A stretch of DNA of 43,044 bases from Tistrella bauzanensis (GTDB lineage Bacteria > Pseudomonadota > Alphaproteobacteria > Tistrellales > Tistrellaceae): assembly GCF_014636235.1 (NCBI RefSeq), contig NZ_BMDZ01000049.1, forward strand, positions 1-43,044. The letters run 5' to 3'. Of the stretch, positions 1 through 8,550 are shown piece by piece. Below the pieces are notes generated by a model. That model was not told the origin of the DNA and did no database searches. It worked only from the letters and a program-made list of their open reading frames with translations. A program made the translations under genes and the position numbers. How positions within the stretch are numbered: position 1 is the first letter of the stretch; each line of letters starts with the position of its first letter.

Positions 1-34
1 CCCTCCCAAGCCAAAAAGGTCGACAACGAGAGAT

Positions 35-316
35 TCAGACTTTTTCCGCTCTGTCACGCACAGTTTCACCCGATTGCCCTGCGATGGTGGCGCCAAGCCC
101 TTGAGGATACTGTTCCGTCGCCATCACCGGCACGCCCAGCGCCCGGGCGCCATCGATCAGCCGGCCGGCGGCGGCGACCGCTTCGTGCCCGCCGCTGATC
201 GCCGGCATCAGCCGGGCCTGAAGGTCGATCACCACCAGCAGACTGTCGGTGGCGGACATCAGCGGACTTTCGGGGCGGGGGCGGCTGGATGGCCTGCGGG
301 GACTGACGGTGGTCAA
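35..316 (-). pseudogene. Truncated isochorismatase-like cysteine hydrolase, N-terminal part only
   Basis: The frame starts at TTG (316), placed by a strong ribosome binding site AAGGAGG at 324-330, and stops at 35 after 93 codons. Residues from about 20 read as the first strand and helix of the isochorismatase/nicotinamidase fold: LLVVIDLQ with the catalytic-type Asp, then GVPVMATEQYPQGLG. Family members run about 180-210 residues, so the core Lys and Cys segments are missing. After the QYPQGLGAT stretch (near position 85) the translation loses any family resemblance and the DNA becomes visibly less GC-rich, which suggests the gene is cut by an inserted element or rearrangement whose body lies left of the window. 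A frameshift or assembly edge is an alternative. The fold assignment is fairly sure; the pseudogene status is inferred. The gene is divergent from the helicase gene. Confidence 0.6.
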
Positions 317-354
317 GTGCTTGCCTCCTTGGAAGTTCTGACCGGTGACTGTGA

Positions 355-382
355 TTGACTTGAGCGCCATGGCGGTTATATA
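355..382 (+). promoter_or_regulatory. Sigma-70-type promoter of the helicase gene
   Basis: TTGACT (355-360) and TATATA (377-382) are separated by 16 bp, giving a leader of about 40 nt before the ATG at 432. A perfect 10-bp palindrome CACACGTGTG (388-397) lies where transcription should start and could be an operator. The AT-rich -10 stands out against the surrounding GC-rich DNA. Confidence 0.55.
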
Positions 383-431
383 TGGCCCACACGTGTGAAC
401 ATCGACAAGCAGATCGGGCGTACCGTCTCGC

Positions 432-2264
432 ATGACATTCGAAGATCTGGGCCTGAGCGCCGAAGTATTGCGGGCCGTCAATGACGCCGGCTATACCCAG
501 CCGACCCCCATCCAGGAGAAGGCGATCCCCTGGGTGTTGCAGGGCCGTGACGTGCTGGGCTGCGCACAGACCGGCACCGGCAAGACCGCATCCTTCACCC
601 TGCCCATGATCGACATCCTGGCGCAGGGCCGGGTGCGTGCGCGCATGCCGCGCTCGCTGATCATGACGCCGACGCGTGAGCTTGCCCAGCAGATCGCCGA
701 GAGCTTCCACACCTATGGTCAGCACACGCCGCTGTCCATGGCGCTGCTGATCGGCGGCATGTCGTTCAACGATCAGGAAAAGGCGCTCGACAAGGGCGTC
801 GACGTGCTGATCGCGACCCCCGGCCGCCTGCTGGACCATTTCGAGCGTGGCCGCGTGCTGTTGACCGATGTCCGCATCCTGGTGGTCGACGAGGCCGACC
901 GGATGCTCGACATGGGCTTCATTCCGGATCTTGAGCGCATCGCCAGCCTGCTGCCGCAGATCCGCCAGACCCTGCTGTTCTCGGCGACCATGCCGCCCGA
1001 GATCCGCCGTCTGGCCGGCAAGTTCCTGATGAACCCCAAGGAAGTGTCGGTGGCGCCGCAGTCGACCGCGGCCGCGACCGTGCGCCAGCTGGTGGTGCAT
1101 GTCGCGAACGAGCGGGCCAAGCGGCGTCCCCTGGAAACCCTGATGGTCCGGGAACCGGTCGGCAACGGCATCATCTTCTGCAACCGCAAGCGCACCGTCG
1201 CCACCCTCTATGAGTCGCTGAAGCGCGCCGGACACGATGTCGGCGCCCTGCATGGCGACATGACCCAGGATGCGCGCAACGAGACGCTGGCGGCCTTCCG
1301 CGACAACAAGATCAAGTTCCTGATCGCAACCGATGTCGCCGGTCGCGGGCTGGATATCGAGCACGTCAGCCACGTCTTCAACTATGACGTGCCGCTGGCC
1401 GCGGAAGATTACATCCATCGCATCGGCCGCACAGGCCGCGCCGGCCGCACAGGCACCGCGATCATGTTTGTGACCCCGGAAGACCGGAAGCTGTATGACC
1501 GCGTCGTCGCCCTGCTGGGCGGCAAGGCGATCGAAACGGTGACCGATTTGTCGGGTGTTCTGGCGGTGACAGGCGGTGCCCAGGCGGCTCCTGCCCTCGC
1601 GCCCGATGGTCAAACAGACGGTGAGACCGCCGCCACACCGGTCGAGGCGTCGCCCGCCGCCGGTGAGAATGCGACTGCAGCGGTTCGTCCAGCACGGACG
1701 CGTCAGCGCCGCCGCCGGGAACCGGCGGTCGAGGAAGCCGCTGTGGCGGCAGCGACCGATGCCCCGACCAGCCTGGTCGACGCCGTCCCGGCCGGGTCCG
1801 ATGCTGCCGATCTCAGCGATATGCCGGCGACGCCTGCACAGGTTGCCGAGCCGGACGTCGTGGCAGCCGAAAAGCCCGCCCGCCCGCCGCGCCGCCGTCG
1901 CGCCCGCGCCACAGAGGTGGTGGAGGTATCTGCCGCGACTGTTGCGGCTGAGGACGACACGGCCGCTGCGGATGTATCCCCTGCGGCTGCGGATGATGTC
2001 GCGGAACCGGTCGCGGAAGCCGCGCGACCCTCGCATCCCGTCCGCCCGCCTCGCCGGAGCCGGACTGCTGCGGCCCCTGCGGATGCTGCCAGCCCGCGTA
2101 ATGGTGCTGCCGAGAAACCTGCCCGTGACGACCGGGAACAGCCGGAACGGGAGCGCCCCGAGCGCGAGCGTAGCGCCCGCGACGACAATACGCCGCTGGG
2201 CTTCGGCAAGGATATTCCAGCCTTCATGCTGAAATCCGCCCGCACCGACCGGACCGTCCCCTGA
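432..2264 (+). CDS. rhlE: DEAD-box ATP-dependent RNA helicase, RhlE type
   Basis: ATP-dependent RNA helicase of 610 residues, cytoplasmic, expected to act in RNA remodelling, ribosome assembly or RNA decay. All core motifs are present in order: Q-motif (FEDLGLS, then PTPIQ, residues 3-28), Walker A AQTGTGKT (45-52), PTRELAQQ (80-87), TPGR (129-132), DEAD (153-156), SAT (184-186), HGDMTQDARNETL (274-286), ATDVAGRGLD (299-308) and HRIGRTGRAG (329-338). From about residue 380 to 600 there is a long Ala/Pro/Glu-rich, presumably disordered tail with three Arg-rich clusters (around RQRRRREP, PPRRRRAR and PPRRSR) that probably bind RNA. The gene has its own promoter and ends at a strong hairpin terminator, so it is probably monocistronic. 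Family is certain; the RhlE subgroup rests on overall layout. Confidence 0.95.
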   Translation: MTFEDLGLSAEVLRAVNDAGYTQPTPIQEKAIPWVLQGRDVLGCAQTGTGKTASFTLPMIDILAQGRVRARMPRSLIMTPTRELAQQIAESFHTYGQHTPLSMALLIGGMSFNDQEKALDKGVDVLIATPGRLLDHFERGRVLLTDVRILVVDEADRMLDMGFIPDLERIASLLPQIRQTLLFSATMPPEIRRLAGKFLMNPKEVSVAPQSTAAATVRQLVVHVANERAKRRPLETLMVREPVGNGIIFCNRKRTVATLYESLKRAGHDVGALHGDMTQDARNETLAAFRDNKIKFLIATDVAGRGLDIEHVSHVFNYDVPLAAEDYIHRIGRTGRAGRTGTAIMFVTPEDRKLYDRVVALLGGKAIETVTDLSGVLAVTGGAQAAPALAPDGQTDGETAATPVEASPAAGENATAAVRPARTRQRRRREPAVEEAAVAAATDAPTSLVDAVPAGSDAADLSDMPATPAQVAEPDVVAAEKPARPPRRRRARATEVVEVSAATVAAEDDTAAADVSPAAADDVAEPVAEAARPSHPVRPPRRSRTAAAPADAASPRNGAAEKPARDDREQPERERPERERSARDDNTPLGFGKDIPAFMLKSARTDRTVP

Positions 2265-2309
2265 CCTTGTCAGGCGGTACAGGCCAGTCCGGCGCCTGGA
2301 CAAAATGAC

Positions 2310-2340
2310 AAACCCCCGGCGTTCCGATGCCGGGGGTTTT
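2310..2340 (+). terminator. Rho-independent terminator of the helicase gene
   Basis: The arms AAACCCCCGGC (2310-2320) and GCCGGGGGTTT (2329-2339) are perfectly complementary and are followed by more T, 45 nt after the helicase stop codon. Confidence 0.85.
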
Positions 2341-2382
2341 ATTCTGACCGGCAGGTGGGCCAGGATACGCCCGCCCGTCATG

Positions 2383-2417
2383 AAAAAACCGCCCCGGAGA
2401 GCATCTCCGGGGCGGTT
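2383..2417 (-). terminator. Terminator of the minus-strand importer/hydrolase operon
   Basis: A 14-bp perfect stem (2387-2400 with 2404-2417) has a 3-nt loop. Read on the minus strand it runs into six T residues (2388-2383), as expected for the end of the operon whose last gene stops at 2540. With the helicase terminator it insulates two convergent units. Confidence 0.85.
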
Positions 2418-2539
2418 CAGTATCGACCGGCGGGCTGTCTCCCGGCCCCGCCGATCGAGGCCCCCGGGACCACTCGCAAAAGCGGCCATCGGGGGAAGCT
2501 GGCAAATCAGGTCATCCCACCCGGGATCAAGTGCTGCGA

Positions 2540-3385
2540 TCAACTGGTGAGGAATCGGTCGAGCAGATCGAGCTGGTCTGGAACATTGAGGGCCGGAGCA
2601 TGCCCGCAGCCGGGAATGACTGCAAGGGATGCTTTCGGCCCGCGCCTCGTCATCTCTTCCGCCGTGTCCTGGGTCAGCAGGTCACTTGTTTCGCCGCGAA
2701 GCACCAGGGTCTTGGCTTCTATGGCATCCCAGGCATCCCACATCTCGAAATCGCCGGTGGTCTCTGCAAAAACGCGCATCACGGCAGGATCATAATGCAC
2801 GGTCAACTTGCCGTCATCGCGCCGACGCGTCGAGGTTTCGGCCATCTGCCGCCACTGCTCGTCGCTGATGGCGCCATAGGGGGCATAGATGGTGCGCAGA
2901 TAGGTCTCCAGTTCCAGAACCGTGTCAAACACCGGCGGCTGAGTGACATAGGAGCGGATCCGGTTGATCGCCGCCGGCGCCAGCGCCGGGCCGATATCGT
3001 TCAGCACCAGATGGGTGATCCGGCCCTTCAGCGGCCCGGCGGCCAGCATCATACCGATGGCCCCGCCCATCGAGGTGCCCACCCAGCGCATCCGCTCGAT
3101 GCCCAGCCGGTCGAGCATCTCGACCGCGACCTCGGCATAATGCTCCAGCCGGTATTCGGCCTCCGGCGCGCTCGCCCAGCCAGACAGACCGCGGCCGATG
3201 GTGTCGGGCGCCACGATCCGGAACCGGTCGGCGAAGCGGCGGGCGCAGGGGTCGAAATCGCGGCCGGTGCGGGCTAGACCATGCCACATGACGATCGGGT
3301 CCGACTGGTCCGACGACCAATGCATGTAGTGGATTTCGTGGCCGCAGGCGGTGAGGTATTCCGAAGCGGGCTGGGGGGCGGTCAT
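2540..3385 (-). CDS. Alpha/beta-fold hydrolase at the end of the sigma-54-controlled importer operon
   Basis: Soluble alpha/beta hydrolase of 281 residues without signal peptide, so cytoplasmic. Visible features are the oxyanion-side HG (WHGLAR, about 35), the nucleophile elbow GTSMGG with Ser105, a probable acid Asp235 in RGETSDLL, and the catalytic His262 in GCGHAPAL. Length matches single-domain esterase/amidase/lyase members. Its ATG lies only 3 nt after the stop of the upstream permease gene, so it should be translated together with the transporter. That suggests it acts on the imported compound or its first product; the substrate cannot be read from the sequence. An ester or amide hydrolase is the simplest guess, but C-C hydrolases share this fold. 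Confidence 0.88.
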   Translation of the reverse strand: MTAPQPASEYLTACGHEIHYMHWSSDQSDPIVMWHGLARTGRDFDPCARRFADRFRIVAPDTIGRGLSGWASAPEAEYRLEHYAEVAVEMLDRLGIERMRWVGTSMGGAIGMMLAAGPLKGRITHLVLNDIGPALAPAAINRIRSYVTQPPVFDTVLELETYLRTIYAPYGAISDEQWRQMAETSTRRRDDGKLTVHYDPAVMRVFAETTGDFEMWDAWDAIEAKTLVLRGETSDLLTQDTAEEMTRRGPKASLAVIPGCGHAPALNVPDQLDLLDRFLTS

Positions 3386-3388
3386 GGT

Positions 3389-4444
3389 TCAGCGTTCCCT
3401 CAATTTGCCGACAATGCCGGTCGGAAAGAAATAGACGGACAGGACGAACAGGATGCCGAGCCACAGCATCCAACGATCGGCGGCGATCAATTCGGGCAGC
3501 ACCGGAATCCCGGCAAGCGCCGACGAGGCGGCACCCATCAGATCCTGCAGATAGAACTGCGCCAGGCTGAGGATCACGACACCGATCACCGCACCATACA
3601 GCGTGCCCATGCCCCCGATCACCACCATCAGCAGAATATCGAGCATAATGGCGAAGGACAGCGTGGCATCCGGCCCGGTATAGCGCAGCCAGAGCGCATT
3701 CAGAACCCCGGCCAGGGCCGCCAAGGCCGCTACCAGACAGGACGCGGCCGTGCGATACAGCACAACCCGGTTGCCCAGCGCCTCGGCGCGGAAATCATTC
3801 TCGCGGATGGCCTGCAGCACCCGGCCGAAGGGCGAGTTCACCACCCGCAGCATGAACAGGAACAGCACCAGACTGCTGATAAACACCAGGTAATAGGCGA
3901 CCAGCCGGCCATTGAACCGCTGACCGAAGATCTCGTCCTCGAACAGCTTGAAGGCGGGGGTCAGCATGCGCGGCACCCGGAAGGACATGCCATCCTCGCC
4001 GCCGGTGATGAACGACAGCTGCGAGGCCAGGATCAGGAAGAAGCTGGCGACCGCGAGCGTGATCATGCTGAAGAAGATCGCCCGCACCCTCAACGACAGC
4101 AGGCCGATGACCGCGGCGGCGGCAATCGATACCGCGACACCGGCGACCGTGCCGAGCCCCACGGCGCCCCAGCTGGGGCCGAGCGCGTTCAGGGCAATCG
4201 CGACGCCATAGGCGCCGATGCCGAAGAACATGGTATGGGCGAAGGACACGATGCCGGTATAGCCGAGCAGGATGTCGTAAGAGGCCACCAGCACGATCAG
4301 CACGCAGATCCGCGCCGCGACCGCCAGCGAGCGGGTGCCCGGAAAGACGAAGGGCGCCAGCAGCAGCCCCAGAAGGATGATGATCAGCACCGCCGCCAGA
4401 ATGCGGCTGCGCGGCCGGTCGCCGGAAATGATCCAGTTGAGCAT
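3389..4444 (-). CDS. Liv-type ABC importer permease (LivM family)
   Basis: Integral membrane protein of 351 residues with the LivM pattern: N-terminal hydrophobic helices, then YDILLGYTGIVSFAHTMFFGIGAY (the family segment, about 54-77, shown here in parts as YDILLGYTG and SFAHTMFFGIGAY), and a late conserved cytoplasmic loop near GGMGTLYGAVIG. It would form the translocation pore together with the LivH-like protein encoded just upstream. It lies 16 nt after that gene and 3 nt before the hydrolase gene. It is not a close copy of the LivM at 34839-36161, which is about 90 residues longer. The substrate is undetermined; Liv-family transporters carry branched-chain amino acids but also amides, urea and aromatic acids. 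Confidence 0.9.
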   Translation of the reverse strand: MLNWIISGDRPRSRILAAVLIIILLGLLLAPFVFPGTRSLAVAARICVLIVLVASYDILLGYTGIVSFAHTMFFGIGAYGVAIALNALGPSWGAVGLGTVAGVAVSIAAAAVIGLLSLRVRAIFFSMITLAVASFFLILASQLSFITGGEDGMSFRVPRMLTPAFKLFEDEIFGQRFNGRLVAYYLVFISSLVLFLFMLRVVNSPFGRVLQAIRENDFRAEALGNRVVLYRTAASCLVAALAALAGVLNALWLRYTGPDATLSFAIMLDILLMVVIGGMGTLYGAVIGVVILSLAQFYLQDLMGAASSALAGIPVLPELIAADRWMLWLGILFVLSVYFFPTGIVGKLRER

Positions 4445-4460
4445 CTGATCCGCCTCCGGC

Positions 4461-5468
4461 TTAATTCTTGGTCGCGGGATAGAGCCCGCGGGGACGCCAG
4501 AGCAGCACCGCCACCATCAGCAGGATATTCGAGCCGAGCGCCAGCGTGGGTGCCAGATAGCCCATGAAATTCGCGGTCAGCCCCACCAGCAGCGCGCCCA
4601 GAAAGCAGCCACCCACCGAGCCCAGGCCGCCGATGATCACCACGATGAACACCAGGATCATCACATCGGCACCGATATGGACGGTGACGATTTCCTGATA
4701 GAGCGCCCACATCACGCCACCAGCGGCGGCAAGTGCGGTACCGGCCACGAACACGCCGACAAACAGCCGGCGGACGCGATAGCCCAGCGCCTCGACCATC
4801 TCGCGGTTTTCCACGCCGGCGCGGACCAGCAGGCCGATGCGGGTGCGATTCAAGGCGAAATGCATGCCCAGATAGGCGACCAATCCCAGTGCGCAGGCCA
4901 CCAGCCGATAACGCTCGACAGCGATATCGCCGATGAATATCGAGCCGCGCAGGGTTTCGGGCTTGGGCAGCGGGATCGGGTCGGCACCCCAGATCACCGT
5001 GATCAACTGTTCGGCGACGATCAGCCCGCCGACGGTGATCAGGATCTGGCGCAGATGCGCGCCATAGACCCGGCGCACGATGACCCGTTCGAACACCAGC
5101 CCCAACACGCCGGCGGCAGCACAGGCGACCAGGATCGCCAGCAGCATCGCGCCGACATCGCCCAGAAGCGATACCCCCATCAGGCCGGCGAACGGCCCGC
5201 CGGGGCTGAGCAGCCCGGTCGCCAGATAGGCGCCGACGGCAACGAAGGCACCATGGGCGAAGTTCAGCACGTCCATCAGGCCGAAGACCAGCGTCAGGCC
5301 CGAGGCCATCAGGAAGATCATCATGCCCATGGCAAGGCCGGCGATGGCCAGCACCAGCCAGGTGCCGGGGTCGATCAGGATCAGTGGCAGGAACAGGATC
5401 AGGCCGGCCATGGCGAGCGGGGCATGCCGCTCCACCATTCCGGCGGTCTTGAGGGCGCGCGCGGTCAT
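4461..5468 (-). CDS. Liv-type ABC importer permease (LivH family)
   Basis: Integral membrane protein of 335 residues and partner permease of the importer. It shows the LivH hallmark GLTLVFGLMDVLNFAHGAF (about 58-76), several hydrophobic spans, and the C-terminal loop with GGLGSVGG that contacts the ATPases. The start codon overlaps the stop of the upstream ATPase gene in an ATGA arrangement (5465-5468), showing translational coupling. Compared with classical LivH (about 300 residues, as in the second operon here) it has an extended N-terminus. Confidence 0.9.
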   Translation of the reverse strand: MTARALKTAGMVERHAPLAMAGLILFLPLILIDPGTWLVLAIAGLAMGMMIFLMASGLTLVFGLMDVLNFAHGAFVAVGAYLATGLLSPGGPFAGLMGVSLLGDVGAMLLAILVACAAAGVLGLVFERVIVRRVYGAHLRQILITVGGLIVAEQLITVIWGADPIPLPKPETLRGSIFIGDIAVERYRLVACALGLVAYLGMHFALNRTRIGLLVRAGVENREMVEALGYRVRRLFVGVFVAGTALAAAGGVMWALYQEIVTVHIGADVMILVFIVVIIGGLGSVGGCFLGALLVGLTANFMGYLAPTLALGSNILLMVAVLLWRPRGLYPATKN

Positions 5469-6262
5469 TGGTGACTGTCCAGGCTGAGGCCGAGCAGACG
5501 GCGCTGAAGATCTCCGTCATGGGCGAGTTCGTGCATCGAGCCCGCATGGACGACGCGGCCGTCATCCATCACCGCCACGGTGTCGCCGAGGGCGGTCGCC
5601 ATGCTGAAATTCTGTTCGACCATCAGAATGGTCGTGTCGGTGGCCTTCAACTCGCGGAAGGCCTCGATCAGATGGCCGATGATCGCCGGTGCCAATCCTT
5701 TCGACGGCTCGTCGACGATCAGCAGCGCGCGCGGCTCCACGATCGCCCGCGCGATCGCCAGCATCTGCTTCTGGCCGCCCGACAGATTGCCGGCAGGCCA
5801 GTTCCAGAACTTCTCCAGCGCCGGGAACAGGTCGAAGATCCAGGCCAGACGCCTGTCGTCCATCGGACCGGAGCGCGCCGCCAGCAGCATGTTCTCGCGC
5901 ACGGTCAGGCTTGAGAAGATCCCCATGTCTTCCGGCACATAGGCAATACCACCCTTGGCCAGATCCGGGGTTTCGGCCGCGGTGATGTCGCGACCATCAA
6001 AGGTGATCCGGCCCTGGGACGCGTGCCACAGCCCCATGATGGTGCGCAGGGTGGTGGTCTTGCCGGCACCATTGCGGCCCAGCAGCATGGCGAGCCCGCC
6101 TCGCGGCACCACCAGATCCACGCCCTGAAGGATATGATACTGGGCGATATGGGTGTGCACGCCGGCAAGCGTCAGCAGTGCCCCCGCCTGCGCTGCATCA
6201 CCGACACCGCCGTCGCGGGCCCCGGCCGCCCCGGCCCGTTCTGGCATCGACCGCTCAGACAT
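5465..6262 (-). CDS. Liv-type ABC importer ATPase (LivF family)
   Basis: ATP-binding subunit of 265 residues. Walker A is GRNGAGKTT, the signature is LSGGQKQMLAIARA, Walker B is ALLIVDEPSKGLAP, and the H-loop region reads ILMVEQNF, which is typical of LivF. I chose ATG at 6262, overlapping the end of the upstream ATPase gene by 8 nt; ATG at 6247 is a second option. The first 30 residues are Ala/Gly-rich and precede the usual LivF start (LLTLAGVHTHI). It would pair with the LivG-like ATPase to power both permeases. Confidence 0.9.
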   Translation of the reverse strand: MSERSMPERAGAAGARDGGVGDAAQAGALLTLAGVHTHIAQYHILQGVDLVVPRGGLAMLLGRNGAGKTTTLRTIMGLWHASQGRITFDGRDITAAETPDLAKGGIAYVPEDMGIFSSLTVRENMLLAARSGPMDDRRLAWIFDLFPALEKFWNWPAGNLSGGQKQMLAIARAIVEPRALLIVDEPSKGLAPAIIGHLIEAFRELKATDTTILMVEQNFSMATALGDTVAVMDDGRVVHAGSMHELAHDGDLQRRLLGLSLDSHQ

Positions 6263-7052
6263 GGGTCGAGGCCCCCATTCCCAGATAGGCTTCCTGCACG
6301 ATCGGCGAGGCCACGACCTCTTTCGGGTCGCCATCGGCGACCAGATAGCCGTTGTGCAGCACGATGATCCGATCGGCGAGCGAATGGACGACATCCATCT
6401 TGTGTTCGACCAGCAGAACAGTGTTCGCCGGATCGGATTTGATGCCGTGGATCAGGTCCAGAATCACCGGTACCTCGTCGACGCTCATGCCGGCGGTGGG
6501 TTCATCGAACATGAAGATGCGGGGTTCAAGCGCGATCAGGATTGCCACCTCCAGCTTGCGCTGGTCGCCATGCGGCAGGGTCGCGACGACGTCATCCGCG
6601 CGAACGCCCAGCCGCACCTGCTCCAGGATCGCGTCGGCGCGCTGGATCAGATGCCGGCCATGCGCTGCCATCGAGAAGATGTCGAAGCCCCGGCCCCGCC
6701 GCGCCTGCACCGCCAGGCGGATGTTCTCGCGCACCGTCAGGTTCGGAAACAGGTTGGTCAACTGAAAGGCGCGGCCGATGCCGCGCCGGGTGCGGCCGGC
6801 AGCGCCATGCGACGACAGATCGTGCCCGTCGAGCAGAACCGATCCTGCCGTCGCCCGCAACTGGCCCGAAATCAGGTTGAAATAGGTGGTCTTGCCAGCG
6901 CCGTTCGGCCCGACGATGGCGGTCAGCGTACCGCGTGTGAACCGGCAGCCGACGCCATTGACGGCGACATGGCCGCCGAAGCGCACGGTCAGATCGCGGG
7001 TTTCGAGCGCCGGAACGGCGCCCGCTGTCTCCGCGGCGGAAGATAGGGTCAT
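6255..7052 (-). CDS. Liv-type ABC importer ATPase (LivG family)
   Basis: ATP-binding subunit of 265 residues. It has Walker A GPNGAGKTT, the LivG-type region GIGRAFQLTNLFPNLTVREN, Walker B IFMFDEPTAGMS, and H-loop LVEHKMDVV. The usual LSGG signature is altered: the sequence before Walker B reads LPHGDQRKLEVAIALI-like (LPHGDQRKLE), a variation common in LivG proteins. ATG 7052 was chosen because homology begins shortly after it and no better ribosome site is visible; a GTG at 7121 would add 23 residues. The gene lies about 140 nt downstream of the binding-protein gene. Confidence 0.88.
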   Translation of the reverse strand: MTLSSAAETAGAVPALETRDLTVRFGGHVAVNGVGCRFTRGTLTAIVGPNGAGKTTYFNLISGQLRATAGSVLLDGHDLSSHGAAGRTRRGIGRAFQLTNLFPNLTVRENIRLAVQARRGRGFDIFSMAAHGRHLIQRADAILEQVRLGVRADDVVATLPHGDQRKLEVAILIALEPRIFMFDEPTAGMSVDEVPVILDLIHGIKSDPANTVLLVEHKMDVVHSLADRIIVLHNGYLVADGDPKEVVASPIVQEAYLGMGASTHV

Positions 7053-7191
7053 CCGGGGTCCGTCTTCGCTTGGCCATCCGCCGGTCCGGCGGAGGCCATG
7101 AACCGAGAAATACGGCAGCACGCGAGCCGCACCGGGCGGCGCGGCACCCGGGGGAGGTATGCCGGCCCGTCCGGCACGACCCGCGCACAGC

Positions 7192-8388
7192 TCAGCGCTG
7201 GTTGCGGATCGGCACGTCCATGTCGTCGATGCCGATCACGCGGACCAGTTCAGGGATGCCCCAGGCGACGTTCTCGTCGACCTTGATGCGGAAGTGATAC
7301 ATCTCCTGCAGCGCCTGATGGTCTTCCTTGCGGAAGGTCATCTCGCCCTTGGGTGACATGAAGCTCATGCCCTCCATGGCGGTGATCAGGGCTTCGGTCT
7401 CCGTGGAGCCGGCCTTGCGGATCGCCTCGACCGCCGCGATGCCAGCACTCATGCCGCCGGCGGTGAAGAAGTCTGGCGGCGAATTGAAGCGCGTCTGATG
7501 CTCGGTCACCAGCCAGTCGTTCACCGGGTTCTTGGGGATGTCATAGTAATAATAGGTGGCGCCTTCCATGCCCGGCAGCGCCTTGTAGGCGGCCATGGCC
7601 GGCAGGATGTTGCCGCCGGTGGCGATCTTGATGCCGCGACGCTCTGGCTCCATCGCCGCCAGTTTGGCGAAGGGCGTGGAGGCACCGGCCCAGATCACGA
7701 ACAGCACCTTGTCGCCCTCGACCTTGTCCATCGCATCGAAGATGCGCTGTGCGGGGGCCGTGAAGTCGGTGGTGTCGCGGGGAACATATTCCTCATGCGC
7801 GATCTCGGCGCCCGTCGAGGCCAGCGCATCGCGGAAGGCGGCGACGCCGTCGCGGCCGAAGGCGTAATCCTGCGCGAGCGTGGCGATCTTCACGCCGGGC
7901 TTGCCCAGTGCCACCGCGTTCGAAATCGCATCCTGTGAAGAATTGCGCCCGGTGCGGAAGATATAGCGGTTCCACTTGTCACCGGTGATCGAGTCGGCGA
8001 CCGCCGGCTCCACCAGCAGGATCTTCTCGTATTCCTGCGCCACCGGCAGCATCGCCAGCGCATCGCCCGATGATGTCGGGCCGATGGCAAGGTCGACCTC
8101 GTCGTCGCCATAGGCTTCGGCCAGCACCGCGCGGGCGATTTCCGGCTTCAACTGGGTGTCCTTCTCGATGACCTCGATCTTGCGGCCATCGATCTCCATC
8201 GTGCCCTGGGTGGCATATTCCAGGCCCATCATCAGGCCGGTATGGGTCTGTTTGGCATAGGCTTCGAGCGGCCCGGTCTTGCCCGAGATCAGCGCGATCT
8301 TGATCGGATCGGCGGCGAGCGCCGGTCCGGTGCCGGCCATGGCCGCCATCACCGCGGCCGCGGCGAGGTGCTTCCAATTGAGCGACAT
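7192..8388 (-). CDS. Periplasmic substrate-binding protein of the Liv-type importer (type 1 fold)
   Basis: Binding protein of 398 residues with a signal peptide (MSLNWKHLAAAAVMAAM, then cleavage near GPALA-ADP, residues 25-26). The mature protein begins DPIKIALISGKTGPLEAYAKQ, the first strand of the periplasmic-binding-protein type 1 (LivJ/LivK) fold, and is followed by GPTSSGDALAMLPVAQ. It differs clearly from the LivK at 31568-32683, so the two importers should have different ligands. The start ATG 8388 has GGGAGG about 11 nt upstream. It is the first gene of a six-gene operon (binding protein, G, F, H, M, hydrolase) directly behind a sigma-54 promoter, so expression should depend on the adjacent enhancer-binding protein. 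The ligand is unknown. Confidence 0.9.
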   Translation of the reverse strand: MSLNWKHLAAAAVMAAMAGTGPALAADPIKIALISGKTGPLEAYAKQTHTGLMMGLEYATQGTMEIDGRKIEVIEKDTQLKPEIARAVLAEAYGDDEVDLAIGPTSSGDALAMLPVAQEYEKILLVEPAVADSITGDKWNRYIFRTGRNSSQDAISNAVALGKPGVKIATLAQDYAFGRDGVAAFRDALASTGAEIAHEEYVPRDTTDFTAPAQRIFDAMDKVEGDKVLFVIWAGASTPFAKLAAMEPERRGIKIATGGNILPAMAAYKALPGMEGATYYYYDIPKNPVNDWLVTEHQTRFNSPPDFFTAGGMSAGIAAVEAIRKAGSTETEALITAMEGMSFMSPKGEMTFRKEDHQALQEMYHFRIKVDENVAWGIPELVRVIGIDDMDVPIRNQR

Positions 8389-8469
8389 TGGGGGTGGTGC
8401 CTCCCTACCCTGGTCTTTGTGCCATCGCGATCGCCGGTAAGTCCGGCGCACCGCGTTGAGACATTACCA

Positions 8470-8484
8470 GCAAGGCCTGTGCCA
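8470..8484 (-). promoter_or_regulatory. Sigma-54 (-24/-12) promoter of the importer operon
   Basis: On the minus strand the sequence is TGGCAC (8484-8479), AGGCC, TTGC (8473-8470). This is an exact match to the RpoN consensus TGGCAC-N5-TTGC with the obligatory 10 bp between GG and GC. Transcription should start near 8458, about 70 nt before the ATG at 8388. A gene for a sigma-54 activator ends 147 bp further upstream, which makes chance occurrence unlikely. Confidence 0.88.
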
Positions 8485-8550
8485 TCTTCATGACATCAAT
8501 GGAAAGCAACAACTTGCCGCGCTGCACCATCAGTTGCGGCAGCGCATCCT

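Noticed and set aside
66-2543. Very long open frame (825 codons) on the minus strand opposite the helicase gene
   Set aside because: It is the mirror of a GC-rich gene: no family motifs, Arg/Gly/His-rich composition, no ribosome site, and the helicase on the other strand has every catalytic motif. The same reasoning removes the long frames opposite the liv, hemA and ABC genes.
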